Origin: Dromaius novaehollandiae
Taxonomy: Eukaryota; Chordata; Aves; Casuariiformes; Dromaiidae
DNA: 64,000 bases
NCBI RefSeq assembly: GCF_036370855.1
Contig: NC_088101.1
Coordinates: 5,711,501 to 5,775,500, forward strand
Direction of reading: 5' to 3'
In this document: piece after piece, positions 36,181 to 49,900 of the stretch
How the letters are laid out: each line of letters starts with the position of its first letter
Position numbering within the stretch: the stretch's first letter is position 1
Notes under the pieces: model-generated
Databases searched by the model: none
What the model saw: the letters and a program-made list of their open reading frames with translations, nothing else
Told to the model about the DNA's origin: nothing
Position numbers and translations under genes: made by a program

Positions 36181-37625
36181 GGGGTCCCCGTGCAGATCCT
36201 GACCCGCGGTGACCCCCACCCGAGTCCTGCAGCGCCCCCCGCGGCCGCCAGGCGCCGCCGCCGTGCGCGGGCGAGCAGCGCTGCCGACGCTGAGAGGCGG
36301 CAGCTGCGCGGCGGCCCCGGGCCGGGCGGCACCAGAACCAGCAGCGGCAGAAGCAGGAGGAGCAGCAGCAGGTACCTAGGGAGTGGGATGGGGCGCCGAG
36401 CCTGCCGGGAGGGGACCTGGGGACACCGAGGTTCTCAGCAGGGCGGTCCGGGACTGTCCGAGGGGCAGCGAGTGGGGGGCGGAGGTCCAGCAGCCGCAGC
36501 CACTGAGAGCGCCGGGCTGGGGGAGCCGCGGGGCCTCCCCTGCCGCCCCCGTGCCCCGGGACCCCCGTGACACCCCCAGGCTGGCGGCAGCAGGGCCCGG
36601 GGCCCCTCGGGGCACTGTGCAGGAGCCCCCAGCCAGGCCTGATAAAGAGCCAGATAGAGTGCGAGCACTCCCGGGACACCCCTGCTCTCCCGCAGGAGCT
36701 GAGAACCACAAGGCCAGGACAGGCGGACGGAGCCGAACAAGAGCCGGAGGAGCTGTAGCCACAATGGAGCGGCCAGGAGAGACCGAGCCGGACAGAGCTA
36801 AGGAGCCGCGGCCGCACTGGAGCTGCTGCTTGAGCCAAGGCCCCACGGCAAGCTAAAGCTGCCGGCTCCTGACCTGCAGGCTGGCACTGCTATGGTGCAG
36901 GGCCCCTGCAGGAGCATCACGTTTGGGAACCAGCCACTGTCCCCGGGGCAGAGGGGTGTCGCTGGGGCAGCCCCGAGCTCACGTGCAGAGAGGGGACATT
37001 CAGCCATGAGTGCGACCTCGCCCTATTTTCGGCACCTCCAGCCCATGTGCAGGGCTTGGGGCAGCAGTCGCAGCCCCAGCCAAGGCCGTGCTTGGGAACT
37101 GGGCCGGGGTGGCCCCACAGGGAAGGCCCGGCCCCAGTGCACGGCAGCCTAGGGCGGCTTCGGGTTTTATTCTCCGGCCTGGCCCGGCCCAGCGGCAACG
37201 CACCAGGCCCCGGAGCCCCGCGGGGCAGGCCCGGCCCCGCCTGCCGCAGCCCTGCAGCCCCGGCCCCGCTCCCTGGCCGCGCTCGCAGCCTCGGCTCCCC
37301 CCACCCGGCGCGGCCCCGTGGCCGAGCCCCGCCGTTCCTCACCCGGGGCCGCCGCCGCCCTCCCAGCCCCGAGCGCCCGGGCCGCCGCGACGGAACGGAG
37401 AGCAGGAGGGGACTGACGGCGGCCGCGAGGGGCCAAACAGCCCTCTCCGCCCGCGACAGCCGACGCATGCGCCCTGGGGCGGGGCGGGGCGCGACTGGGC
37501 CGGGCCGGGCCGGGCCGGGCCAGGCCAGGCCAGGGCTGCCCGCCCCGCCCCGGAACCCCTTTCCCGGGCCCTTCCTGTGCTCCTGACCCCGCCCCCAGAG
37601 AGCGGCTCCGCCCCCGGGGCCCCGC
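36180..37625 (+). promoter_or_regulatory. CpG-island-like region with possible two-exon transcript
   Basis: The stretch is very GC-rich with frequent CG and GGGCGGGG (Sp1-type) boxes, and an NRF1-like GCATGCGCC near 37,466. A possible plus-strand first exon ends at AGCAGCAGCAG|GTACCT (about 36,371). A possible second begins after CTCTCCCGCAG at about 36,696. It holds a short ATG frame (MERPGETEPDRAKEPRPHW, start near 36,764) of 31 codons. There is no evidence the peptide is real. A non-coding RNA promoter, or a former promoter, is equally possible. Confidence 0.45.
37497..37535. repeat. (GGGCC)n/(AGGCC)n pentamer array
   Basis: Four GGGCC-type units run into three CAGGC-type units inside the CpG-rich region. 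The G runs could form a quadruplex. Five-base arrays of this kind are length-unstable. Confidence 0.85.
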
Positions 37626-37965
37626 TCAACCCCGGATGCCTCCCAGTGCCTCCTGGGGACCCCAGTCCTCTCTCAGCCCTAGTCCCACCCCATCACCCCA
37701 GTGTCCCCTGTGCCCCCAGGCACATCCCCGTGTGCCCCCCCACATCCTTGCTGGCCCCTGGCACCACCCAGTAGCCCCAAGGCCCCATCACCACCCCCAG
37801 GGCCTCCCCCCTCACCCCTGTCTCTCTGCTCTCCCATGTCCCTGCTCCCTCTGGCCGTGGCCCTAGGCAGGGCAAGGGAGCACCAAGGCCTTGTCCTGGG
37901 ATTGGCAGGGGCGAGACTCGCACAGAGCCTACACACGTGCGGCACCATCCCTGCATGGACAGAGC

Positions 37966-37971
37966 TTTATT
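37966..37971 (-). terminator. poly(A) signal of MROH-B
   Basis: AATAAA on the minus strand in the same local context as at 5,944-5,949. It is retained although the gene it serves looks dead. Confidence 0.65.
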
Positions 37972-40900
37972 GCCCTCCTGCAGCAGGCTGTCAGGACCCC
38001 CCACACAGGGGGCCTCAGTGCACTGCCAGCCCTGCCAAGTTGCAATGACACTGCAGGGAAGAACTGCAGGCGCTCGGCCGCCGTTTTCACCACCATCCCC
38101 AGCGCCCCTCAGTGCCTGGCTGGAGGCAGCTTCCCTGGCCAGGAGCCTGGAGGCCACGCGAGTCCTCCCTCCCCACATCCTGCTGGCTAGCAGCACCTGC
38201 CTGCGGGGCCTCCAGATGCCTCCTCAGCCCTCAGGGTGGGAGCTCAGTCACCTCACCTACCTCCCAACAGGAATGCCAGGTCCCACTGCTGCAGCCACTT
38301 GGCCAGCGCTGTGTCCAGGAGGACACCTGGCACGTGGGGAAACGCAGCCATCAGGGCACAGCCCCAAACCCAGACCCTGACCCCAGCCCGTGCTGTGGGT
38401 TTGGATGCAGCTGCACACAGAGGGGTGGCACAGCCAGCCCCAGACCCCAACCCGGGGGCTGCAGCTGGGAGCAGTGCGAGAGCCCAGAGCTGCCTCTCAT
38501 CCAGGATGGTGACGGCTGCCGCCTGCGGTGCCCAGCAGCTCCCCGTGCAGCAGCTCTGGGTCGTGCTCAGGAGCCTCTCCAGCAGCACGGGGCAGTCTCA
38601 GGCATAGGGCAAAGCAGGGACACAGGATCTTGTCTCCAGCTGCAAATGCCCTTCCACCCACCCACAGCCAGGCACCCATGTGGCATGCCATGGGGGCAGC
38701 CGGCTGCATAGACACAGCCCTGGCGCAGAGCTCACTCACTAGGTGATTGCAGACCTCGTCCTGCAGCTTGGCCATGCTCAGCCCGGCACTCACGGTTACA
38801 CGCTGCTGCGCCCTCTTCGACCCCCAAAACAGGGAGTACTGATGCAGAGCAACCTTGCATGCCTGGAAAAAAGCATCAGGCCCTGTCACGGGGACACTGC
38901 TCACCTGCCCAGGGTGCCAAGGGAGAAACCTTGCTGTGGCAGTGTCAGCGAGGGCCTGCAGAGATGCCGGCAGGCCCACGTGGGCAGGAGTGGCACCGTG
39001 TCTCTGCCAGCGCCGCAGGGCTTTCTGCAGCTCTGCAAGGAGCTCTGGGGGCTTTTACCTTGCAGATGGCCGGGGCCACATCCCGGAGATGCAGCACAGG
39101 GCTGGGAAACACTTCCTCCACCTCTCTGCTGAAAAAGGACCTCTTCCCCAAGGCAGAGGAGGCCAGGGTGCCGTAGCGGGCAAAGGCTGAGTAGCACAGC
39201 ACCTCTTCCTCCTGCAACCAAGAAAGCCTATCTGGCAGGCTGCTAATAAGGGCACCTCTTACAAACTGCTTGGCCCCAGCAGGGAGCTGCCTGCAGAGGA
39301 CAGAGGCTCTGGGACAGCTCTCACCTGCTCTTCCACACCCCCAGGGTCAACAAATCCATGTGTCTGACCGCAGTTTGCTTGGAAATCACGTTTTAGAAGC
39401 AGGATTCGGGAATGAGCTTGCCCTGCCTAGATCCCTCCCGACCACCCCGCCAACCCTCCCTCCCGGTTTGACTCCCGTGCATCAGGTACTGCTTTTCAGC
39501 CTCGTGGCACTGCAGCAGCCTTTCTGGTGGCACACAGAGCCAAAAGCCTTGGCGCTCAGGTGCTCCTGAGCTCCCAGGCTGGGAGCCCCTTGGCACCTTC
39601 GCCTCCCTCACACCTCCAGGCTCCTGTCTTGGGCCAGCCACCCCAAAACAGAGTTGCAAACGGCAGCTTTCAACCATGCTGAGAAACCTTCCCTCTTCTT
39701 CAAAACATACATGTCTGCCCTGACCCCCCATGAGCTGGACAGGCCTCAGCCCCCCCACACCTCTCAGATGAACAGGAGAACGAGCAGCTTCACCTACTGC
39801 CCCCAAGAACACCTGGGTGGACATGGTGATGTCTTTAAAGGCGGAGCCCATGGCCCTCACCATCAGCTCCCCCAGCACCTTTGCCAGCACCAGCACGCTC
39901 TCCACAGCCACCTCCACACTGGTCATGTTCTCCACCACAGCCACCCTGTGCCTCCACAGCTGCAAAGTGACTGGCGCACAAGCTGCTCGCTATTCTTGCC
40001 TCTCACCGCTGCTCTTCACCACTGCACCAAGGGCTGCACTTGCTAGAGCAAGTCCAGAGCAAACCCCAGCTGAGGGAGCCCCAATCTGCACGCGATTTCC
40101 CCTGAAAGCCCTGAAGCCCTGGGTAGCTCTCTCCCAGCAGCTTTCGAGTTTGGGCTGTGCTCAGAGCACAGGAACGGCCATCTCACCTTCGCAGGTGCTC
40201 CACTGGCCATGTTGCCCACGCCCCTCATGGCCACTTGCCACACAGTGCTCACAAGGTCACAAGATCTTTCTACTAAGGCCTCCAAGAGGGGCTTCAGGAG
40301 CTTGCTCTCCTCCACCATTCGGTCCTTCATCAGCTGCAATAAAGCCACATGGCCGCTAGCATCAGGACGTGATTCACACCAGGCAAGGCGCAGCAATAGC
40401 TGCATCCTGGGGCTCCAGCATCAGGAAGCCCTACAGCCCCCAACAGGCTCCCCTGCAGCAGGGCTTTCCCTCTGGGCCGGCCCGGCTCCAGCTGCAGGGC
40501 CGGGCAGCTGCTAAGAGCAGAGCTGCAGGGTGCTGGGGGAGGCCTCGAACACAGGCCCGCGTGGGGTGGCACCTCCTGGCAGGAATCTGCATTCAGGCCC
40601 AGGGCCCCCAGGAGCTCTGCCGCAGCTGACCAAGCTCAGGTGCATGTCCCAGCCAGGCTCGGGGGTGCCTGGCAAAGAGGCAAACACCCCTTCACTTTCC
40701 CTCCCCAGCAGCACCAGTGACAAGGGCCAAGAGAAATCTCCAGTCGCAGAACTTCAGGGGAAGATTTGTCTTTAGCAGAGCTAAAACAGCTCAGCCACTT
40801 TGGGAGGTATTCATTCACTCATCCTAAACTGCACCAAGGGAGAGGCAAAGTACCCCTGAAATGACACTCCACACTCTTCAAGTCTCAAGCTAACAGAAAA

Positions 40901-43900
40901 CTAGCCCCTGGCGCTCTTCACCTGCCTGGTGTGTCGGCACTCCCCAGCTCCCCCGGGGGACAGCGCCAGCTCCTCCCCCAGCATCTCCCTGACCTGCCCC
41001 AGGAGGCTGAGAAGCAGACAGGGAAGCAGGCGCTGGACCAGCGTTGCGCTGTGCAGCACCAACACCACCTCAGAGACAGCCTAGATGATCTGCAGAGAAA
41101 TTCAACCAAGAACCACCTGGTAAAACAAGGGCTTTTCCCACCATCCAGGTCCCCCCATCAGCCTGGGGAGCTTCTACTGTCTCCCAATTCTCACTTCAGT
41201 GACAGCCTTGTGGCACAGGAGCAGCAAACTCTCCCAGCTCCCCACACCGCTAACACTGCCACTGCCAACACTGCCACCGCCCTGGCAGAGCACTCCACAA
41301 GGCTTCACGGGCGCTTGCGAAGGTCACGGAACTCCCTCGCACTGAAGCACAAGTTGGAAAGGAGACGCGAAGCATCACAAAATGCCTCCATTGCTGACCG
41401 TACCGTGCGAGGCTCCAGGGCAGCCTGGCTGCTGCCCAACTCCTGAGCACAGCAGTCACTCCTGTGGCTGCTCTTTCCAGCTGCCCTTAATTATTTTGTT
41501 AAGCACACCAGCAAATGGCACCCAGGGCACTTCTCCCCAGGCTCCTCCAGGGCTCCACCATGTCACTGCAAGGGAACAGATGCTCACCCGTGAGCCCACA
41601 TCCCTGGGTACCTGCGATGCCCTCACGAGAGGCCAAACGCTCCCCTCGCCTGCATCGGGGCTGGCAATGGCAGGTCAGGACAGGGACACTAGCCCACAGT
41701 CCTGCAACGCTCAACCCTTCCTGGGGAAAAACCACCTGCTTCTGACTGGGACCCCCCATGCAGGTGCGCCCTGGGGCTGAGTCTGACTGCAGAAGGAAGG
41801 GGAAGTGCACAGACCCGTCCGTGGGCAGGCACTTCCAGAGGAGGCTGTCGAGTAACAGCTGTTGGTGAGAGTGGTGCCAGGTACCTGAAAGGAGAAAGAA
41901 CAGGTGAGAAAGAATAGCTTGGTGTGTGCTTTTCTTGTCCTTCTTCAGGCCTAACAGCCAACAACAGAAAACAGACAAAATGCCTCTCTTACCTCCTCCT
42001 GGAGTATTTGCTCTCCACACTCCCCCAGAAACATGAGCATCCACCACCCAGCAGCTCACATGCACACGGGCCTGGCACACAGCAAGCTCTCCACAGTGGT
42101 GTTCATGAAGTCTGTGGCCTGGCCTCAGGGGAAATATCTGCAAACAGTCTGAGGAGAAATCAGAAACGGAAGAGACCACGTCACAGGTTGCTCAGACGCA
42201 AAACTCATGTCCTGACAACAGCACACGCATGTGCACACTCCCCCCCGCCCAGCATCTCCTCCTTTCACCATGGGCCAAAAGGACCGATGTCTCCAGCCTC
42301 CTGCTCCATGCTTATGCCCACATGTCCCTGTGCGACAGCTCACTCGGGGAAGGGCGTGAGACCCTGGAGGGAGCAGGGAAATGGGCAGGAGCCTGGCACC
42401 GGGCCCCCACCCCGCTTTTTGGGGGCCAGTTTCCCTTGCGATGACAATGGAGGTCGACAGCAGAGACTCGGCATCATCAGCATTCAGCCTCTCACGCAGG
42501 TACCCAATGTCTTCAGTTGCCGCTTCTGTAGTCTCGGTTGGAGCTAGGAGAAAGTGGAGTCACGTTCGTGGGGAGCCAAACTCTGGCCCCGTGTGCGAAT
42601 AAAAGAGGGCCCAAGAGAGGGCAATGAAGGCCATGACAAAGCCAGGGACCTCTGAACACGGTGCAGCAGGTTTGCTAGCCAGGCGAGGGGCCAGCTGCAG
42701 AGGGGGATGGTCCCTGGCATCGGGGGTGACATCCTGCCCTCAGACAGCAGCAGGGAAGGGCCCTGCACCACTCTCCTCACCTCCTGTTTGGAGCAGGCTG
42801 CCCAGGCAGGTCACTGCCCTCTGGGAGGATCCAGCCAGCACATCGCTTGTCAGAGGCCCTAAAAGTCCCCTGGGGCTGGGGCACTTGGGAGAGACCAGGG
42901 CTGTGGAGACAGCAGGGCTGGGAAGGACGGGGCTGTCGAGGGGTGTCGGGTGGAACCATCTCACCATGGGCATCTTTCCACTCGCCAGAGACCTGAACTG
43001 CTTTCAGGCACAGTCTTGCTGTAGGAGTGAGAGGCAGGCAAAAAGGTCACTGGCAGACCCTGTGGCCGCTTGCCCTCTCCCAGCCCAGCCATGCCACCCC
43101 CTGAGCCGTGGCCAAATGGCAGGGCAAACGAGGGGCCACCCTGCAGCACCGGAAGACCCAAAACCCAGCGCTCACCTGGGCAGTACTCCCTGTCAGGGTG
43201 GCAGCCAGTGGGGAGGGGGCCGGGGAACATGGGGTCCCTGCTCACCCTATGCTCACGTCCCTCTTCATAGGCACCCAGCAGCTGGATGCACACTTGCAGG
43301 GCCCTCTCCTGCTTGCACACACGAGTCAAGGCGAGCCATCGCCATGGGGACCTCCCTGCTCCAGGCGCTCACCACGGGTAGGATTGAGTTGTGCAGCACC
43401 CCTCGCTCACAGCTGCGGCTGGGGAGAAGCTCTGGCTCATCTAGGGACTCTGCAGGACACTGCAAGCTGCCTGCAAGGAAGCTGCTGCCAATGGGAAAAG
43501 CTTGGATGCAAAGTTTGGGCAAGGGGGCCTGAAACGAGGACCATTTCACTCTCTGCCAATTTGGGGTGTTGCACCTAGTTACAGGGAAGCTCCCCTCCTT
43601 GGACCAGCCTCGCAGGTGGAATCCCCATGGCTCTGCCCCACTCTGGCAGCAGCAACACTTTCCCTGCCACCCCGAGGACACTCACCTGCACCATGTCCTC
43701 GAAGCAGGCAGGGACCGACTCTGTCTGGAGAAGAGCTGCTATGAGCTGGCCCAGCACTTGCAGGGATGGCGCATGCGCATCCTGACACCAGAAAGGAGAA
43801 CTGAGGCTGGGCACTCTACAGAGATGCCAGCACAGCCAGTGGCTGCCAGAGTGCAGGTCGCCCAGAGCTGGGTCCCCACCAAGCGGCAGCCAAGAAGGGC

Positions 43901-46900
43901 CGGTGGGTACCCACGCACGTGGAGCAGCCGCCACCATCTCCCCTTCCTCTTCCATCTGCTCCAGGTGACGAAGGCACATGATGCCCTGGCAGCACTGAGC
44001 CAGGAGGCTGCAGTTTTCCTCCCTGCTCAGACGGGGCTGCAGCTTGCTGCCAGGAGGAAAAAGGAGAGAAGACAGAAAGGGGGCTTACTAGCACTCTCCA
44101 GAGCAAGTCAAAGGATGACTGGCTTTGTCCCGATCAACAGCCTCAAATGCAACACCTGCAGCCCCAGCCAGACCAGCCAGCTGCGCTGGGACACGCAGCG
44201 ACTCCCACAGCCCTGGGGACAGACCCTACCTCAACTGCTGCATGGCCACAAGGGCCCAGGGCGGGGGGCACACCAGGGACTCCCGGGGCTCCTCCTGAAT
44301 CACCTCCTGCAAGTCACAGAGAAACACGTGCAAAGTGGGCAGCGGGGCAGGGGTGCGGGAGAGCCCTCCTGCCCATCCCAGCCATGGGCTCTTCTGCCAG
44401 ACCCCGCAGGCACTGGCCCCACCACCCCCATGGCTCCCACAAAGGACTCATAGGACCTTTGGCAGGGGGGTGGCAGCTCCCTGGTGGCTGGACGCACTGT
44501 GATCTTCCACCATGGCCCCAAGTGCCACCAAAGCCCCCAAGCGCCCTGCCAGCTGGGGAAGCAGCTCAGGATGCTCGGGAGCTTGCACACGGCCCCAAGA
44601 GACCATTTTGTCTCTGGGCAAACCTGCCCCATGGCAGAGCCCAAAGCTCCCCTGCACGATGGCCCTAGCTCTGGGCACTCACCAGCAGGGTCTGCAGCAG
44701 CTCCCGCTTGCTGCAGAGCTCAAACCTGGAGCCAGCAGCCACAGCCTGGATGGCAAGGCTGATCTCAGTGACACTCTGTGCCAGGGAGAGCTTCAGCTTT
44801 GTGTGCTGATCCCAGGGGAGAAAAACACACTGGGAGCTCTTTGAAGGGCTGAGGGTAGAAAGAGCAGCAGGGCCAGGGGGAATCTGCCTCCAAGCACAGC
44901 ACAAGGAGGAGACTGCCTCCTCCAGGAAGCCCAGCAGACCCCAGCTCGGCACCTGCACCCCACCAAGGAAACCTCCTCTCCCATCCAGGGAAGGAGCCTC
45001 CCACTGGGAGGGAGGCAGCTTCCCCAGCTGCCAGCTGGAAAGACCCTGCAGACCCCAGCCCAGAGGAGCAGGGCAAGCAGCACTGGCATGGCTGCAACAG
45101 GAAATGTCTGCACGAGAAGGCTGAGGAGAGGCCGGAGCTGGCGGCACCCGGCTGGCTCTGGCCTGCACCCCGAGTGCCTACCTGGCAGCCCTCTCAGTAG
45201 AGCCACAGGATGTTCCCCACGACGTCTCTCTTGACACGGGTGAGGAGCTGCTCTCTGGGGGCATGCAGCACCATGCCGCCGTAGATCACCACAAGCACAG
45301 CGTGAGCAACGTGGGTCCTCACCACATCGCTCTGCTGGCAGTTTGCTGGAGAAGCACCAAGACGTCAGCCCAAGGCCCCACTGTGCCCAGGACTCCGTGC
45401 ACTCCTGGGGTGGGAGCTGCCCCTCATCCGACCAGCGCCTCAGCTCCCCGGGCACCTCCCGGCAGCTCTCCATGGCGCTGCCTGAGCTCCCATGAGCTTG
45501 GGGCCAGCAGCCAGCACCCACCCCGCAGCTGAGGCACTCGCACCAGCAAAGGGCAGAGCCTCCCTCGCCCCCACTGCTGGGGCTTCACCAACACAGTGGC
45601 AGGCAAGCGAGCACTGCAGCTGCCTCAGTTGGGGAGCTCTGACCCATCAGGTGCCAACCCTGTCCTGCCCAAAAATCCCACAAGCCCCAGCCCTGGAACA
45701 TCCCCTTCCAAGTGCAGGGTTCAGGGAGTTCTTACCAGAGGTGCAAATGAAATGCAGCACCCACGACTAGGCTGCCACTGGGGCAGAAGTAAAAAGAGGC
45801 CAGAAGGAAAACAAACAACGACACCCTGGGCCCTTTACCTTCTGCTGTTGAAAAGTCTCTGCGAACTCCTCGACCAAGGACAAGGCCAGCTTGAAATGGC
45901 TCTCGGCACAGCGGGACAAAACAGAAGTGATTCCCTGCAACACAGCAGAAACACAGAGTTGCTCTGGCCCCAGCGCCCAGTCCTGGCCAGCTCCACCGGT
46001 CAAGCAGGACCTTTCCCGAGGGAAACGGCAGCGAACAGAAAACCAGCAAGGGCTGGAACAGGGCATGCAGAGCCCCTCTGCCCCAGGGACAGGCAGGGGA
46101 CACTCAGGAAAGCAGAGCATCGTGAGGAAATGTCACCTGTGCCACCCACAGCTCCAGGTAGTTTCTCTCTTAGATATTTCACTATCTGCTCTTGCACGTG
46201 GCTGAGACGCTGACAAGCTGCCAGAGAGCCCTGCACAGGAACCACTGCAAGAGAACAGGCTGAGCCTGAGCTGCAGTGACAGCCCGGCCTGGCAGGAGAG
46301 GGCCAGGCCACAGAAGACCCCACCGTGTCAGGACCTGCTCAGACATCTGCGGCACCAGCCCCAACAGCAGCTGGCTGCCAGCCCAGCCCTGCTGCCAGCC
46401 CAGCACAGAGAGAAGTGCCTTTTTGGGGAAAGAGAGCAGGCAGCAGGGAAACCAGCCCATGGAGCAGAGCAGCACTACCAGCCCTCGCCCTGACCTGAGT
46501 GTCCCAGGGCTCTGCCGCCGCAGCCCTCGGGGCACGCGAGCCACAGCCACGCCACGCAGGGAACAAACCTTCTCCCAGGACAGGCGGGGAGAGCTGCCCA
46601 GCTGCCGGCTCAGCTCCTGGCTCAGGCCCACGGTCCAGGCCTCGCTCGCAATGAGCTCCAGAGAGGTTTGCAGGAACTAGGGCAGAGCGGGAGATGAAGC
46701 AAATGCTCCCTAGTCCTTTGCCAGAGCTGTCTGCACATCCAAAAGGCCCCGGAGACTGCCAGGCAGAGCTCCCCCTCACAATAGCCTGCCTCTCCACCTG
46801 CCCCTCTTGCAACCTGCCTCTTGCTCTTCCCCTAATGCGCCACTTGAGGCCCCCGGGCTCCGCACAGGCCAGAAGCAGGCAGTGCCATGGCATGGGGCCA

Positions 46901-49900
46901 CGCTGGAGGCCTCTGCCCCAGCCTTCGGCTGCGTTTGTGCTCAGCTGTGCCCCACGTGCCCAGAGCAGCTCCTCTGAGCGGGCAGCACCCACAGCTGGGG
47001 CAGGCGCCGGGGGCTCGGGACGTGCCTGCACCGCTCGGTGGCTAAACAGGGAGCCCAGCTCCCAGGTTCCTCCCACCACTTTTCCTACTCCCCCTTTTGC
47101 CCATCCAGCTGGGGCCCCCACAGGGATGCTGTACCTTCAGCAGAAGGCTCTCCCACTCGGCCACGTCCAGGGAGCTCGCTGTTGTTCCTGCAAAGCCCGA
47201 GGAAGCAAAGCCCTCGCTGTTATCCCAGCGAGCACCACGGCAGAGCCCGGGTGTCTCCTTTGCAGTCTGATGCCCCAAAGCCTCAGGCCACCTGGCTGAC
47301 AAGCGCCCGCAAACCCGGCACCGTTCCCTGCTGCCAGGCTGGGGAGCTGAGGGCATTTTGCTGCCCCCTCCGCCCCCAGCCTCTCCCTCCCGCCAGCACT
47401 TTACCTGCCAGGTGCTGCAGCAGCAGGGGGATGTCTGCGGCCCACTTCGCCCCCACGGCTCCGTGGATCGTGCCGGGGAGCTCCTGCAGCAGCTGCAGGG
47501 CCGCAGCTCCACAGCCACCACCCACGCACAGAGCCACCACCACCACCTAGGCCAGAGCAGGAGAGAAATGGGTTTGCACCTGCCCCAAGAGCCACAGCTG
47601 CCCCCACAGACAGGCAGGCAGGGAGGGAAGGGAGGTGGGCACTGCCTCGGCTGGCAGCAGACAGCCGACAGCTTCGCCCAGGTGCTGCTGTTCCTCAGGA
47701 GGAGCAGGAGCCCCTGACGGGTAGGGGAGGCTCAGGCACCCTCCAACACGCTCCTGCCTCCTCCCAGGGCACCCGGCACCGGCCTTGGCACCATCTCTCC
47801 CAGCCTCTCCCCTCGCCCTGGCCACAAAAGCTCTTCCCTTGGGGCCCCACTACTCACCAGCAGGCGAGCCTGCAGGGCCTGGGGAGCTGGCAGAGCGGCT
47901 GTGGGCAGAAAGAAAGGCTGCGTGAGATGCCCAGCCCCACCGGGCCCTGCCCGCCCCATGTCCCACGCCCTCGCGCAGGGCTGAAGGGGACCCCGGCCGT
48001 GCCACCTCCGCACAGTCCCTGCCGGGCTCCCGCGCTGAACAGCCGCCGCTGAAGGCAGCCCCAGCACGGCAGGAACCAGCCCCTGGGCCCCAGCAAGAGC
48101 TGGGCGCAGCAGCGCCAGGTAGCTCTGCCGGGGAAGGGGCAAGCGGGGCAGAGCCCTTGCGCCCAGCAATGGGTACTGCTCTGCCCTGCACTGCCCCGGG
48201 CCTCCTGCGTGGGGCTGGCAGCAGACAGGGGTCGCGCATGTCCCCACGCCCACCGAGCCCTACACAGCACACATGGACTTTCTGCTCCCCACCCTGGCTT
48301 ACTCCTCTGCTCATGGAGCTCGCAGTCTGAAAGGACGGGTGTGCCTCCAGGAGCTGCACACGCTCTGCAATGTGTCAGGAGAGAGGTTCGGGCCATGGGC
48401 AGGAAAAGCATCCCCAGGCAAGAAGCAGCGACAGGCAGAGGACAACTTACTTTGGCCACCCCTCTGGCAGAGAGGTCCAGCGTGCCCAGGACATGGGCAC
48501 GCAGGCACTGAACAGCCTTTTCTTCCTGGGCTTCCTCAGCACAAAGGTTTCCTGTCACCTGCAAGACAGAGGTGGGAAACACCTGCCACTGCCCCTTCCC
48601 AGATCCCACGGTGGATGGCGATGGGGAGGCTACTCCCACTGCAGCACTGGTTGCCCTGCTGCACCAGGCTCCCTGCAGTTAGGGACGCCCATGGCAGTGC
48701 GGCACAGCTGGGGCACAGGACACAGCCCCAGCATCACACTCTGCCCTTACCAGTCTGCCCAAGGCCCTGCTGAACTCACTGAAGAGGTGCCCCATCAGGT
48801 CCCATGCAAAGCAGCTTGGGGCACTGGAGCGCAGCAGCTCCCCAATGAAATGAAGAATTGCCCTCCTCAGCTGCCAGGGAGGCTGCAGTTACAACCCTGG
48901 CTCAAAACCCCAGGGGAGCTGCTTTCAAAGCACTGCAACCCTTCCGGCCAGGCCAAGACGATGAGGGCTCAGCAGCAGCCCTCACTCCACAGCCGCCACT
49001 GGGCTCTGGCCCCAGGTCCTGCCTTTGCCTACTGGTATGGACTCACCATGCTCTGTCTCAGGGATAGGGTTGCTCTGCCCCCACGGCAGCACTGGCCCTG
49101 CCCAAACCAGCTCACCTGGGCCACAGCACACAGACTGCACAGCCATCACAGCCAGGGGCAGCTTCTCCCTCGATCTGAGGGGCTGCAAGAGACAAGAAGA
49201 GGTGTGCGCTGAGGCCAAGCCCCCATTTCTAGAGGGATTTGTCACAGCTCCCCAGCTTTTCGTATGCAAGCAGGACAGAAAAGCAGGGCCAGGTTGCGAG
49301 TTCAGAGGAAGCATCAGCATCCCACAGGGACTATATTTCTACGGACATGGCTATTTTACAGGGACCAAACGTGATGGTAATGCAGAGACCTAGAGACTCA
49401 CCCTGGGCACAAGCAGCTCCTGTGCCTGCCCCTGGCATGGAGCTCAGAGCATCACCCCAGCGTGTCGCCACATCCAACTGCCCAGTGAACCCTGCTGTGG
49501 GGGGGCTGCTCTGCGGGTGACCTGCTCTTTGCGGCTCATTTTGGGTGTTCATGCTGTGCTTTCTGCCCCTTCCTGCTTCTCCCCAACAGCCCACACCCTG
49601 GCCTCGCAGCTCCAACCCCTGTTACTGACCATCAGAGCAGACCAGAGCTTGCAGCAAATCCATGGCTGCCACATGACCGGCCTCACGCCCACTGCTAACT
49701 CAGACTGCAGGAACACGATCATCTCTTCTGGACAAATTTGGGCTGCAGGAAAGAAATCATGCTCCGCATTAGCAACCAGTGTCTTCCCACATGGGCAGAT
49801 TTCTGAGAGAGCTGCCAGCACATGACGGTGAGGTGCTGGGTCCCCTCTCCTTACCCTGCAGCATGGTGCAGTAGCACAGCTCTGTGCTGTGCTCTGGGCT

